Notes: generated from the letters alone by a model not told the origin. 44,832 nt of DNA from Mogibacterium sp. (GCA_017432075.1 JAFRJV010000052.1:1-44832), one strand, 5' to 3'; counted from the first letter of the stretch, positions 7,043 through 16,029 are shown. Numbers and translations: made by a program.

Positions 7043-9004
7043 ATGGCTAAAGCATATTACTCTAATTTAATAAGTGAGTTTCGCAAGATTTCTACAGAAG
7101 CTATCTTAGGAAGTATTATGATCCAGGATGAATTCCGAGCAACAATCGAACAGAGGAGAGCATGGGAATCTGAGATCAGAATCTTGAAGGAACAATTATC
7201 AATTCTTAATGAGGAAGGTTATATCATCTTCGAGTATACAGTTCCAAGAATTGGAAGTCGTATCGATGTAACGCTGATAATCAACGGAATTGTGTTCGTT
7301 CTTGAGTTTAAGATTAATGCGAGTAAATACTTTCCAGATGATGACGAGCAGGCAGTTGATTATGCTTTAGACCTTAAGTATTTCCATGAAGAGAGTTAAC
7401 ATAGATTTATCGTTCCGATACTTGTTGCTACGGATGCTCCTTCATTTGGAACTCAGATATCTATTTTTGATGATAAGATCTTAGATATTATTTATGCAAA
7501 TGCTAATAACATTGCAGAGAAAGTAAATGCAGTTCTTAGAGTGATTCCAAAAGATACTGATATCACTGCAATTACCTGGATCAACTCGAGGTACAGGCCG
7601 ACTCCTACTATCATCGAGGCCGCACAGGCTCTGTATCAGAACCATGATGTTAAGGAAATTTCTAGAAATGATGCAGGTGCAGAGAATCTTGAGAATACCA
7701 ATGCTGCTATCAACTATGTTATAGAAGACTGCAAAGCAAATAATAAGAAAGCCATATGCTTTATCACAGGGGTACCTGGAGCTGGTAAGACTTTAGCAGG
7801 GCTAAACATAGCAAATACAAGGCATAAGTTTGAGGAAAATGATCATGCAGTTTTTCTTTCTGGAAATGGCCCGCTAGTGCAAGTGCTTCAAGAAGCACTT
7901 GCAAGAGATGATTCAAAGAAAAACGGAATTCCTAAGAATAAAGCTAAGACAAAAACTAAGGCTTTTATTCAGATAATTCATAGATTTCGTGATCTTGCTG
8001 TTGAATCTGAAGAACCTCCTATTGAAAAAGTTGCGATTTTCGATGAGGCACAACGAGCATGGGACTTGCAGCAGCTTTCAAGTTTCATGGAACGCAAGAA
8101 AGGTGTTCCAGAATATAATAAATCCGAACCAGAGTCACTAATTGAATATATGGATCGTCATGAAGACTGGGCAACGATAGTATGCCTTGTTGGTGGAGGG
8201 CAGGAAATAAATACCGGGGAAGGCGGTATCATGGACTGGTTTGAAGCTCTCAATACTCATTTTAGTGACTGGAATATATATTTATCAGACAAAATGACTG
8301 ATAGCGAATATGTTGGAGATGCTTCAATTGAGGAGTTACTATGCAATAGACAATATAATATTATCCCAGAGCTTCATCTGAGTGTTTCTATGCGATCATT
8401 CAGGAGCGAGAAACAATCTGCCTTTGTTAAGGCTTTACTAGACTGTGATATAAAATGTGCGAACGAAATATACATAGAGTTAAGTGAAAAATATCCAATT
8501 GTAATTACCAGAGATCTTGAGACAGCAAAAAACTGGGTAAGAACGAAGTCTAGAGGAAGTGAACGCTATGGAATAATGGCAACATCAGCTGCTGAGAGAT
8601 TACGAACTCGAGGAATCTGGGCGACAAATGATATCAAGCCAGTGAAATGGTTCCTTGAGGGAAAAGATGATGTAGATTCATCATTTCATTTAGAGGTAAC
8701 GGCAACGGAGTTTGCAGTGCAGGGGCTTGAAATAGACTATGGAATAGTTGCTTGGGATGGCGATGTTCGTTATGAAAAGGGAGACTTTGTATATAAACGG
8801 TTTAGCAGAAATATGTGGTGCAATGTAAATAAACCGGAACGCAGAAAATATATGAAAAATGCATATAGAGTGCTACTTACAAGATCAAGGCAAGGCATGG
8901 TCATATATGTTCCTGAAGGCAATCCGTATGATGTAACAACTGCACCAGAGTTGTATGACAGCACGTATAACTATCTAAAAGAGATTGGAATAGCAGAAAT
9001 ATAA
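7043..9004 (+). pseudogene. DUF2075 nuclease-helicase, interrupted by one in-frame TAA
   Basis: One reading frame of 653 codons covers 7043-9004 but is cut by a TAA at 7397-7399. The part before the stop (118 residues) carries a PD-(D/E)XK-like core (Asp75, then LEFK with Glu88 and Lys90). After the stop the same frame continues in the expected family sequence (HRFIVPILVATDAP). It then shows the DUF2075/Schlafen-type P-loop domain: Walker A GVPGAGKT (about 243-250), Walker B FDEAQ (about 333-337), VGGGQEINTGEGG, and the helicase motifs AVQGLEIDYG and LLTRSRQG near the C-terminus. The usual protein is single-chain, so this is probably a nonsense mutant; a GTG at 7541 could restart the helicase half. 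The gene is A+T-rich compared with its neighbours, suggesting transfer. No clear ribosome site precedes 7043. Confidence 0.8.
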
Positions 9005-9018
9005 ATCAAAAAGCATAT

Positions 9019-9576
9019 ATGAGCGACAAACGCACCAGCAAATACATAAGCCTCATATTACGCCATCATCCCGAGGTCATTGGCATCTCTCTCGATGAGC
9101 ACGGCTGGGCGGTTGTCGATGATTTGATTAAAGGCGTTAATAAGACGCATCCTTTGGACATGGAATCTCTTGAGAGGATCGTTGCTCAGGATGAGAAGCA
9201 GCGCTATTCATTCAATGAAGACAAGACTCTCATCAGAGCTAATCAGGGTCATTCGATCCCGGTCGATGTAGAACTGCCTGAAGTGATTCCTCCGGCGGTT
9301 CTTTATCATGGGACGGGAATGAAATATAAGGAATCTATAGATGCGCAGGGACTCATCCCGAAATCCAGATTGTATGTACATCTTTCCGGAGATGCAGATA
9401 CAGCGAGAAAGGTCGGTCAGAGACATGGAAAGCCGGTGATCTATACTGTCGATGCAGCTGCAATGCATGCAGCCGGCTACACGTTCTACCGGTCGGTGAA
9501 CGGTGTTTGGCTGACTAAGAATGTCCCTGCGAAATATCTCAATGAAGAGGAGAAAAAAAGAGATGAGACGAGGTGA
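9019..9576 (+). CDS. kptA: RNA 2'-phosphotransferase KptA/Tpt1
   Basis: KptA transfers the internal 2'-phosphate of an RNA splice or repair junction to NAD, giving ADP-ribose 1''-2'' cyclic phosphate and nicotinamide. Family signatures run the length of the 185-residue protein: [53 protein letters not shown] and RSVNGVWLT. These include the conserved Arg-His-Arg-Arg type active site of the ART-like fold. Bacterial substrates are unknown, since most bacteria lack 2'-phosphate-forming ligases. It begins 14 bp after the interrupted DUF2075 gene, and its 3' end overlaps the region upstream of the next start. Confidence 0.92.
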   Translation: MSDKRTSKYISLILRHHPEVIGISLDEHGWAVVDDLIKGVNKTHPLDMESLERIVAQDEKQRYSFNEDKTLIRANQGHSIPVDVELPEVIPPAVLYHGTGMKYKESIDAQGLIPKSRLYVHLSGDADTARKVGQRHGKPVIYTVDAAAMHAAGYTFYRSVNGVWLTKNVPAKYLNEEEKKRDETR

Positions 9577-9580
9577 CGAT

Positions 9581-10399
9581 TTGCATAGGCTAAGGAAGAT
9601 CTGCTTTGCGCTCATGATGGCAGCGATACTGGTGCTGGGCGTCGGATGCAGCGGCACGGGATCGGATGAACCAGCCGGGGAAGAGCCTGAAATCCATGGA
9701 GACGTGGAGCAATCAGGGCAGCCTGCCGGCGATGCTTCGGCTTACAGTGCATACAGGGACGTGCTACTCGGGAACGAGAATGAGATCAGGGCGTATGACT
9801 GGCAGCTGGATACCGATAAGCGTGTCGCTTTCATAGACATCAACGAAGACGGTACCGAAGAACTGCTCTTCATGTCGTCGAAGGACGAATCGCTGGCAGA
9901 TCTGCACATCTATAGGTATGATGCTGATCAGCAAGAGGCGGTCGAGATCTACTATGAATATGAGACCAGATTCCGCGACGGACGGGGGTATATGACAGAT
10001 GCTGCAGTTGCCGGCGGATCCAAGTTCATGGTCTTCAAGGGAACCGAACCGGGGACTTTGTATATGGCGTTTCTCATTACCGACGAGACGGCATACAGCG
10101 ATATGACCGAGTACACATGCACTCCGGACGGTCAGATGATAAAGAACTGGACCGCGACGAATAAGTATTCATACTATGATGAAAGCGACGTGTACTATCT
10201 CAACAACGAAGAAGTGTCCGAAGAAGAGGGAAGCAGCTACTTCGTGCAGGCCAAGAAGAACTATGGCAAACTGATAATGTTCAGCGGGTATACGGACATA
10301 ATGAGCGTGTTTGAGAACGTCAAAAGCGACAGTCCGGCGGCGATGAGCTTTGATGAAGCGATAAACTGGCTCGATGACAGGATAAATATAGCGGAATAA
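9581..10399 (+). CDS. Putative secreted lipoprotein
   Basis: With the TTG start at 9581 (GAGGTGA spaced 5 nt) the protein begins MHRLRKICF, followed by a hydrophobic stretch ending LGVGCSG. This is a lipoprotein signal with a slightly irregular lipobox and the lipidated cysteine near residue 22. A low-complexity acidic linker follows. The exported domain of about 230 residues contains FIDINEDGTEELLFM, reminiscent of the calcium-binding or FG-GAP-like loop found in many clostridial lipoproteins. No enzyme motif is seen. The ORF is open further upstream, but those starts give a poor signal peptide and overlap kptA. Confidence 0.65.
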   Translation: MHRLRKICFALMMAAILVLGVGCSGTGSDEPAGEEPEIHGDVEQSGQPAGDASAYSAYRDVLLGNENEIRAYDWQLDTDKRVAFIDINEDGTEELLFMSSKDESLADLHIYRYDADQQEAVEIYYEYETRFRDGRGYMTDAAVAGGSKFMVFKGTEPGTLYMAFLITDETAYSDMTEYTCTPDGQMIKNWTATNKYSYYDESDVYYLNNEEVSEEEGSSYFVQAKKNYGKLIMFSGYTDIMSVFENVKSDSPAAMSFDEAINWLDDRINIAE

Positions 10400-10412
10400 T
10401 GGTGGCTCAGTC

Positions 10413-10958
10413 ATGATTTTGTTCCATACGAGCAGCATAATAATAAAGGAGCCCGATATCCATATAGGCCGCAGCAACACAGACTTCGGGCAGGGTTTTT
10501 ATCTTACTCCTGACGAAAGTTTTGCAGGCAGCTGGGCCCGGGAAAGGACTTCATCGGATGTATATGTCAACAGGTATGAGCTGAAGACAGAAGGACTGAG
10601 GGTCATGATCTTTGACAAGGACGCGGAATGGTTTGAGTATATACTCGATAACAGGCGCAGCAAGCCGGACCGCCTGCATGATTATGATGTGATAATCGGA
10701 CCTGTAGCAAACGATACCCTGTTTGAGACCTTCGGATTACTGACCAGTGGATTTCTGACTATGGAACAGTCACTTCAGATATTGAGCTCAGGGCCTGAAT
10801 ATACACAGGTCGCCATAAGATCTGATGCTGGTGCGAAAGCATTGAAATGGTTGGATGCCGAGATCTTGAGCGCAGGATCCATGGCTGCAGCCCGGAAGGA
10901 ATATGAACGAGCAAAAGCAGCTTTTGATGAAGGCTTTGCGAAGGCACTTGCAGAATAA
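10413..10958 (+). CDS. DUF3990 protein, ADP-ribosyltransferase-like fold
   Basis: The N-terminus LFHTSSIII..PDIHIGRSNTDFGQGFYLTPD is the DUF3990 signature, in which the His, the Gly-Phe-Tyr-Leu-Thr and later acidic positions resemble ADP-ribosyltransferases. Further family blocks are DYDVIIGPVANDTLF and TQVAIRSDAGAKALKW. Activity, if any, would be transfer of ADP-ribose from NAD to an unknown target; this is inferred from the fold only. Genes of this family often lie with a small DUF3791 partner, which I do not see here. GGTGG precedes the ATG by 6 nt. The carbonic anhydrase gene follows after 5 bp. Confidence 0.75.
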   Translation: MILFHTSSIIIKEPDIHIGRSNTDFGQGFYLTPDESFAGSWARERTSSDVYVNRYELKTEGLRVMIFDKDAEWFEYILDNRRSKPDRLHDYDVIIGPVANDTLFETFGLLTSGFLTMEQSLQILSSGPEYTQVAIRSDAGAKALKWLDAEILSAGSMAAARKEYERAKAAFDEGFAKALAE

Positions 10959-10963
10959 GGTAA

Positions 10964-11536
10964 ATGGTAAGAGTTATGATCGATGCAAAAGAAGCTAAAC
11001 AGAGACTTATAGACGGTAACCTGAGATACCTTGACGCAGATACTGCAAAGGGAGATGTCTCACCATTGGTCCGCAGAGTTACGGCTCTGAACGGACAGCA
11101 TCCTTATGCGATAGTCGTTACATGCTCGGATTCGCGCGTCATACCGGAGAGCATATTCTCCGCAGGCATAGGCGAGCTGTTCGTGGTAAGAGTAGCCGGC
11201 AACGTCATAGATGATCACCAGCTTGGAAGCATCGAGTATGCGGCAGACCATCTGGGAACCAAGCTCATACTCGTGCTTGGGCATACAAAGTGCGGAGCAG
11301 TTGATTCAGCTATAAAAGGCCACGAAGGCAGGTTCATAGAATCTATTATCAGGGACATAGAGCTTGCAATAGGTGACGAGAAGGATCCGTACAAGGCGAG
11401 CTGCCTCAATATGAAGCATGGGGTGGAGGTCATAAGGCACGAGCTGGAAATCCATCCGGTGCATGATCCGGATGGCCTGGTTGCTGCAGGCGCGATCTAT
11501 GACATAGAAGACGGAAGCGTTGAATTCCTCGACTGA
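10964..11536 (+). CDS. Beta-class carbonic anhydrase
   Basis: This enzyme hydrates CO2 to bicarbonate with a Cys-His-Cys zinc site. The ligands and partner residues are visible as CSDSR (Cys54, Asp56, Arg58) and GHTKCGAV (His107, Cys110). The 190-residue length is normal for the small clostridial type. A second in-frame ATG lies at 10979, and the ribosome site before either is modest. In an anaerobe the likely role is to supply bicarbonate for carboxylations. The preceding DUF3990 gene is 5 bp away. Confidence 0.92.
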   Translation: MVRVMIDAKEAKQRLIDGNLRYLDADTAKGDVSPLVRRVTALNGQHPYAIVVTCSDSRVIPESIFSAGIGELFVVRVAGNVIDDHQLGSIEYAADHLGTKLILVLGHTKCGAVDSAIKGHEGRFIESIIRDIELAIGDEKDPYKASCLNMKHGVEVIRHELEIHPVHDPDGLVAAGAIYDIEDGSVEFLD

Positions 11537-11568
11537 AGCGATCCCGTTAAAGGGAACAGGGGGCTGTC

Positions 11569-12732
11569 ATGTGCGATACGATAGGAAGAAGGATCAGTGA
11601 GAACCATTCGATCTTTGCGAAGAATTCTGACAGGAGTCCGAACGAACCGCAGATCATCGAATTCATTGAACACAAGAAGCACACTGAGAACACTCTCAAG
11701 TGCACATACGTAAGTATCGATCAGGTGAGTGAGACCAATGCGATGGTCATATCGCGTCCGATCTGGCTTTGGGGAGCCGAGATGGGAGTGAACGAGCATG
11801 GCGTCTGTATAGGCAACGAGGCTGTGTTTACCAAGGGCAAATACGGTCCGGACTCGCTGATCGGAATGGATTATGTCAGGCTTGGCCTCGAAAGGGGCAA
11901 CACCGCTCTTGAAGCGGTGCAGGTCATAACAGAGTTGCTGGAAAAGCACGGACAGGGTGGAAACTGCGGCTATGACAAGAACTTCAGATATGACAATTCT
12001 TACCTGATAATGGACCGGCAGGAGATATACGTGCTCGAGACAGCAGGCAGGGAATGGGCATACAAGAAGTACGAGCATGCATCAATCTCTAACCGACTGA
12101 CACTCGGCGACGACTGCGACGCTTATTCCGGAGAGCCGTGTGATTTCGCTAAGAAGCACTCTGACTTCCTGTACTCGACTTTCTCGGCAGCCGCAAACCG
12201 CAGAAAAATGACATGCAGCAGCAAGCTGGATTCTATATACGACGCGTTCGCGGCACTCAGGCAGCATACGGTAAAGGACCCTATGTGCAGAGCAAGCGTT
12301 TCGTCTGTCTGCATGCACGCCGGAGATATGTTCGCGGACCAGACGACTTCATCGATGGTCGTCGACCTTACCGATGAGATAAAAATCTATGTCACGGGAA
12401 GCAGCAGGCCATGCATGTCCATATTCAAGCCGCACGGTTTCTGCGCGGGAGGGATCATCCGTCCTGAGAATGCGAAACATGCCGATGAATACTGGAAGAG
12501 AGTTGAGCTCCGTCAGAGAGGACTGCTGGGCATGATAGTACCGGATGAGTTCTTCGCTGCGAAGGATGCGCTTGAACGGCAGATCATCAGTGATCCGGAG
12601 GCGGACTTTCTTGCCATGGAAAGAGATTTTTATGACCATTTTGAGATCCATCCATTCGAAGAGGGGAATCCTTCCGCATCTTTCATGAAATACTGGGAGA
12701 AGAAAAACGGAAAGCTGATGCAGAGCAGATGA
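11569..12732 (+). CDS. Secernin/C69-type dipeptidase-like NTN hydrolase
   Basis: The protein begins MCDTIGRR, with Cys2 as the expected N-terminal nucleophile of peptidase family C69/U34 after removal of Met1. Family blocks follow: FAKNSDRSPNEPQ, WLWGAEMGVNEHGVCIGNE and YLIMDRQEIYVLETAGREWA. At 387 residues it matches the secernin branch rather than the larger lactobacillal dipeptidases. It probably cleaves small peptides or an amide bond in the cytosol; the substrate is not known. Its last codons overlap the start of dinB by 4 bp (ATGA), so the two are translationally coupled. Confidence 0.8.
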   Translation: MCDTIGRRISENHSIFAKNSDRSPNEPQIIEFIEHKKHTENTLKCTYVSIDQVSETNAMVISRPIWLWGAEMGVNEHGVCIGNEAVFTKGKYGPDSLIGMDYVRLGLERGNTALEAVQVITELLEKHGQGGNCGYDKNFRYDNSYLIMDRQEIYVLETAGREWAYKKYEHASISNRLTLGDDCDAYSGEPCDFAKKHSDFLYSTFSAAANRRKMTCSSKLDSIYDAFAALRQHTVKDPMCRASVSSVCMHAGDMFADQTTSSMVVDLTDEIKIYVTGSSRPCMSIFKPHGFCAGGIIRPENAKHADEYWKRVELRQRGLLGMIVPDEFFAAKDALERQIISDPEADFLAMERDFYDHFEIHPFEEGNPSASFMKYWEKKNGKLMQSR

Positions 12733-13958
12733 AACAGATAATAATTCACGTGGATATGGACGCTTTTTACGCGTCGGTAGAGGTGCGCGACGATCCGTCG
12801 CTGGCCGGAAAGCCGCTTATTATAGGCGCGCTGCCGACTGAACGCGGTGTGGTCGCGACCTGCAGTTACGAGGCGAGGAAATACGGGGTCCATTCCGCAA
12901 TGAATATAAAGGAAGCATACAGGCGGTGCCCGCATGGCCTGTATATGCATCCGAACTTTGAAAAATACAGGAGCGTCTCCGAACAGCTCCGGAAGATATG
13001 GTACGACTACGCAGTCAAGATGGAGCCGATAGCGCTGGACGAAGCCTATCTGGACGTGACCTACAGTGCCGGTGATTTTGAGCGGGCAGGTGAGATGGCG
13101 CGTGAGATCAAGGCCCGCACGCGGAGTGAACTTGGACTTACGTGCTCGGTCGGTGTCGCATATTGCAAGACAGCTGCCAAAACAGCGAGCGAGGAGAAGA
13201 AGCCGGACGGCTACTTTGAGATCAGAACGCCCGAAGACTTCGTGGAGCTCATGATCGACCGCGACGTGAAATCGCTTTATACGGTCGGAGCAAAGACGGC
13301 TGAGAAGCTGAACAGGCTCGGAATCTATACCGTCCGCGACATCCGGGAGCGTAAAGACGAGATCCTAGAACGCTTCGGCAAGCACGGGCAGCTCATCACG
13401 GAGCTCGCGTTCGGCATCGATGACCGCAAGGTGGTCGAATACAAGCCGGAGGACGCCAAGTCGCTCAGCCGCGAAGTCACGTTCCAGGAGGATACGGACA
13501 ATTACAGGATGCTTGACGACGTGCTGGTGCTGCTGGCTCTTTCAGTCGAAGACCGCGCGAGGAGGCACAATGTGCACGGAAAGGGCGTCACACTCAAGCT
13601 GACATACGCCGACATGCAGAGCATCACGAGGTCGAGGCTCATCACAGCGGAAGACAACGCGGCGACCATATACAGCGAAACGTCGAGGCTGCTGGAGCAG
13701 GTAGAGAAGAGGCCAATCAGGCTTATAGGCACAGGCCTTTACAATCTGTCACCGGACGAAGGCCGCCAGATGACGATCAACGACTACCTGGAGACAGGGG
13801 ACGGTTCTCTGTCTCCTGAAGATAAACCGGGAGTCATTGAGAGGAAACTGCAAGAGCTTCAGGCAAGATACGGACTCGACTTTGCCGGGCACATGGACGA
13901 TATACTACACGGCAGGGTCCTGTACCGGACGATAGAATATATGCGGAAACATTATTAG
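12729..13958 (+). CDS. dinB: DNA polymerase IV (Y-family)
   Basis: This error-prone translesion polymerase has the catalytic motifs HVDMDAFYASVE at the N-terminus, YEARKYGVHSAM, and PIALDEAYLDVT with the paired acidic residues. The helix-hairpin-helix thumb and the C-terminal little-finger domain follow; length 409. A 27-bp palindromic repeat is inserted in frame near codons 355-363, adding the peptide TGDGSLS to a surface linker close to the C-terminus. The stop TAG coincides with the first base of a second repeat type. The start overlaps the preceding gene (ATGA). Confidence 0.93.
   Translation: MKQIIIHVDMDAFYASVEVRDDPSLAGKPLIIGALPTERGVVATCSYEARKYGVHSAMNIKEAYRRCPHGLYMHPNFEKYRSVSEQLRKIWYDYAVKMEPIALDEAYLDVTYSAGDFERAGEMAREIKARTRSELGLTCSVGVAYCKTAAKTASEEKKPDGYFEIRTPEDFVELMIDRDVKSLYTVGAKTAEKLNRLGIYTVRDIRERKDEILERFGKHGQLITELAFGIDDRKVVEYKPEDAKSLSREVTFQEDTDNYRMLDDVLVLLALSVEDRARRHNVHGKGVTLKLTYADMQSITRSRLITAEDNAATIYSETSRLLEQVEKRPIRLIGTGLYNLSPDEGRQMTINDYLETGDGSLSPEDKPGVIERKLQELQARYGLDFAGHMDDILHGRVLYRTIEYMRKHY
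13790..13816 (+). repeat. 27-bp palindromic repeat (type A) inside dinB
   Basis: This copy has the 8-bp arms GGAGACAG and CTGTCTCC around GGGACGGTTCT. It is identical to the left arm of the inverted pair at 15350-15415. It lies in the coding sequence without breaking the frame and encodes the peptide ETGDGSLSP together with the flanking bases. Confidence 0.85.
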
Positions 13959-13986
13959 GGGACAGTCCCCATATGGGTTGACTAAC
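13958..13986 (+). repeat. GGGGACAGTCCCC repeat (type B), after dinB
   Basis: The 13-bp palindrome GGGGACAGTCCCC (13958-13970) is followed by a 16-bp tail ending TTGACTAAC. The same palindrome plus a 16-bp tail ending in CTAAC recurs at 18373 and 19517. The G of the dinB stop codon TAG is the first base of the repeat. Confidence 0.8.
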
Positions 13987-13999
13987 TCAGGAGGAAAAA

Positions 14000-14545
14000 A
14001 TGGGAATATTTGATGAGTATTTGGAAAAAGCCAGGGATATTGCAGAAGACGCAAGAGACGGAGCCAAAGATGTAATTGGTGAGGTCACGAGCAGGGCAAA
14101 AGAAGTTGCGGCAGAAGGAAGCGAAGCCAGAAAGATCGTGCAGAATGCAAAGGAGCAGTCAGCTGCTATCGCGTTGGGAGCAAAAGAGAAGGTCCAGGGA
14201 ATTATCCAGGATGCCAAGGCTATCAAGGAGATCAAGCAGGGCATCGCTGAACTCGAGGCACTGCCTGAGATCGAGGGCTCCATCATCTATACGATGGAGA
14301 TCCAGACTCTTGTCAATAACCTGCGCGCTCTGTATCTGCTGATCGACGATGAGCGCCTCGATGACGAAACCGTAGCAGGCGAGATCAAGAAGACTATGGT
14401 CAAACTGGAGGCAGGGGACGGTTCTCTGTCTCAGCCAGATGCGGCACAGCAGAAAACAGAGGAAGAGCAAGCGATAGAAAATGCTAAGGCTATAGCGTAC
14501 AACGCCTGCATCAGGGCACTGGACTCACTTAAGAAAGACAAGTAA
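14000..14545 (+). CDS. Alanine-rich helical protein of unknown function
   Basis: I do not recognise a family. The 181-residue protein is rich in Ala, Glu and Lys in heptad-like patterns for residues 5-70, suggesting a coiled coil. A second helical block spans about 75-135 and a C-terminal helix lies near 150-175. There is no signal peptide. The N-terminus MGIFDEYLEKA resembles that of the peptidoglycan-binding protein at 40883. A copy of the 27-bp repeat supplies the linker AGDGSLSQ near residue 140. AGGAGG lies a few nt before the ATG. Confidence 0.6.
   Translation: MGIFDEYLEKARDIAEDARDGAKDVIGEVTSRAKEVAAEGSEARKIVQNAKEQSAAIALGAKEKVQGIIQDAKAIKEIKQGIAELEALPEIEGSIIYTMEIQTLVNNLRALYLLIDDERLDDETVAGEIKKTMVKLEAGDGSLSQPDAAQQKTEEEQAIENAKAIAYNACIRALDSLKKDK
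14407..14433 (+). repeat. 27-bp palindromic repeat (type A), diverged, inside a CDS
   Basis: This copy differs from the dinB copy at two positions (the fifth and the last base). It lies in the same reading phase as in dinB, encoding AGDGSLS. The loss of perfect arms suggests an older insertion that is drifting as coding sequence. Confidence 0.8.
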
Positions 14546-14567
14546 ATGGACCTGAAAAAGGGGGACT

Positions 14568-15335
14568 ATGAATCCAATAATTATCAACGAAGAGAAGTGC
14601 ATAGGCTGCGAGCTGTGCGCGAAAGACTGCCCGAGCAGCTATCTGTACATAGAAAACGGCAAGGCTCATACCAAAACAGGAGGTTGCCTTGAGTGCGGTC
14701 ACTGCTATGCGATATGCCCGCAAGGTGCAATCAGACTGTTGAACTATGACTGCAAGGACGAAGCAGCTGTGCCTATGACAGAGCTGCCTTCCGACACGCT
14801 TCTTGCTGCAATGAAAAGCAGAAGGACTGTCAGGCAGTTCACGGATCAGGCCGTAGAGCCGGAGAAGATACAGAAGATCCTTGAGGCCGGCAGATACAGC
14901 CCGACCGGAGGCAACAGCCAGAACGTTTCATACACGATCCTGGGAAGCAGACAGAACGAGGCAGAAGCTATATGCATCGATCTGTTCCGCAAAGGCACGA
15001 GCCTGCCGCGCCGATCCAAGGCCTTTGCCGAGCGATTCAATATCACGGATAATTTCTTTTTCAAAGGAGCACCTCTGGTTATATTGGTAAGCAGCAGAAG
15101 CCTCGTGGACGGCGGCCTTGCAAGCTCGTACATGGAGCTCATGGCTGAGAGCCTTGGCCTGGGAGTCCTTTACAGCGGGTTCTTTGTGATGTGTACAAGG
15201 ATCAGCAGAAAACTGCGCAAGCTTATAAGGCTTCCAAAGGGACATAAAGTCGTGACTTGCATGGTCATCGGATATCCGGCGGTCAAGTATCACAGGATAG
15301 TGCCGAGAAAGCCGCTGCAGTCAAGAACACTTTAA
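14568..15335 (+). CDS. Nitroreductase fused to N-terminal 2[4Fe-4S] ferredoxin
   Basis: Residues 1-60 carry two clusters (CIGCELCAKDCP and CLECGHCYAICP). From about residue 78 the chain is a nitroreductase-like FMN domain starting with SRRTVRQF and AGRYSPTGGNSQN, which bind FMN phosphate and isoalloxazine. The fusion would pass electrons from ferredoxin clusters to FMN for reduction of nitro compounds, quinones or an unknown substrate in the cytosol. The 255-residue length is typical of the clostridial fused type. GGGGG precedes the ATG. The inverted repeat pair at 15350 follows the stop by 14 bp. Confidence 0.88.
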   Translation: MNPIIINEEKCIGCELCAKDCPSSYLYIENGKAHTKTGGCLECGHCYAICPQGAIRLLNYDCKDEAAVPMTELPSDTLLAAMKSRRTVRQFTDQAVEPEKIQKILEAGRYSPTGGNSQNVSYTILGSRQNEAEAICIDLFRKGTSLPRRSKAFAERFNITDNFFFKGAPLVILVSSRSLVDGGLASSYMELMAESLGLGVLYSGFFVMCTRISRKLRKLIRLPKGHKVVTCMVIGYPAVKYHRIVPRKPLQSRTL

Positions 15336-15349
15336 TTGAAAGGAGACAG

Positions 15350-15415
15350 GGAGACAGGGGACGGTTCTCTGTCTCCAAACAAAAGACAGGAGACAGAGAA
15401 CCGTCCCCTGTCTCC
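15350..15415. repeat. Inverted pair of 27-bp repeats (BIME-like)
   Basis: The left arm 15350-15376 and right arm 15389-15415 are perfect reverse complements of each other, separated by 12 bp. Each arm is itself palindromic, so the unit can fold as one long hairpin or as two small ones. It lies between the nitroreductase gene and the next start and may act as a transcription or mRNA-stability element. Confidence 0.9.
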
Positions 15416-15447
15416 TTCAACAGATGCGGCGCGAACTGGAGCATTTC

Positions 15448-16029
15448 ATGATCGGCACTTCATACGGAGGCAATCAGGACTGGTTCCGTACTTTTATGAT
15501 GCGCCTGGGCGGCTGCGGGGCTGAGACTGCCTGCGACAGCAGCCTGTATTTTGCGATCCACAAAGGCGTTGAGGGTATTTATCCATTCGACCATAAAAAC
15601 CTCTCAAAACGCGATTATGTGGATTTTGCGCATATGATGGAGAAGTATCTGTGGCCCAGGCTGTCGGGCATAGACAAGCTGAGCATCTATACAGAAGGAT
15701 ATTCGAAATATCTCAGCGACAGGGGCGTGACATGTATCCGCATGGACACTCTGGACGGAAGTGAGCCGTATGAGAAGGCTGAAGCGACAGTCCGGAAGCA
15801 GATAGACGATGGATATCCGATCCCGACCCTGATACTCAACCACAAGGACCGCTCGCTCAAGGATTACGTATGGCACTGGTTCCTGATCAACGGATACGAT
15901 GAGTCTTACGGCGAAATGATGGTCAAAACCGTTACATACAGCGGTTTTCAGTGGTTTGATCTCAGAAAAATGTGGGATACGGGGTATAATAACAAGGGCG
16001 GACTCGTCCCCTACAGGCTAGAGCAATAA
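15448..16029 (+). CDS. Uncharacterised protein, papain/C39-like peptidase fold suspected
   Basis: The 193-residue cytosolic protein begins MIGTSYGGNQDWF and has a glycine-cysteine segment GGCGAETACDSSLYFA, then a late YVWHWFLINGYD. A Cys near residue 22 and a His near residue 150 could form a cysteine-peptidase pair as in C39-like proteins; this is inferred from spacing only. GGAG six nt before the ATG at 15448 supports this start over the ATG at 15424, which lies only 8 bp from the inverted repeat. Substrate and role are unknown. Confidence 0.6.
   Translation: MIGTSYGGNQDWFRTFMMRLGGCGAETACDSSLYFAIHKGVEGIYPFDHKNLSKRDYVDFAHMMEKYLWPRLSGIDKLSIYTEGYSKYLSDRGVTCIRMDTLDGSEPYEKAEATVRKQIDDGYPIPTLILNHKDRSLKDYVWHWFLINGYDESYGEMMVKTVTYSGFQWFDLRKMWDTGYNNKGGLVPYRLEQ

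Noticed and set aside
9208-9657. Minus-strand ORF opposite kptA
   Set aside because: The kptA frame carries every family motif, and this one carries none.
13790-15415. CRISPR array from the repeated 27-bp units
   Set aside because: Copies are 0.6-1 kb apart or inverted, with no regular spacers and no cas genes.
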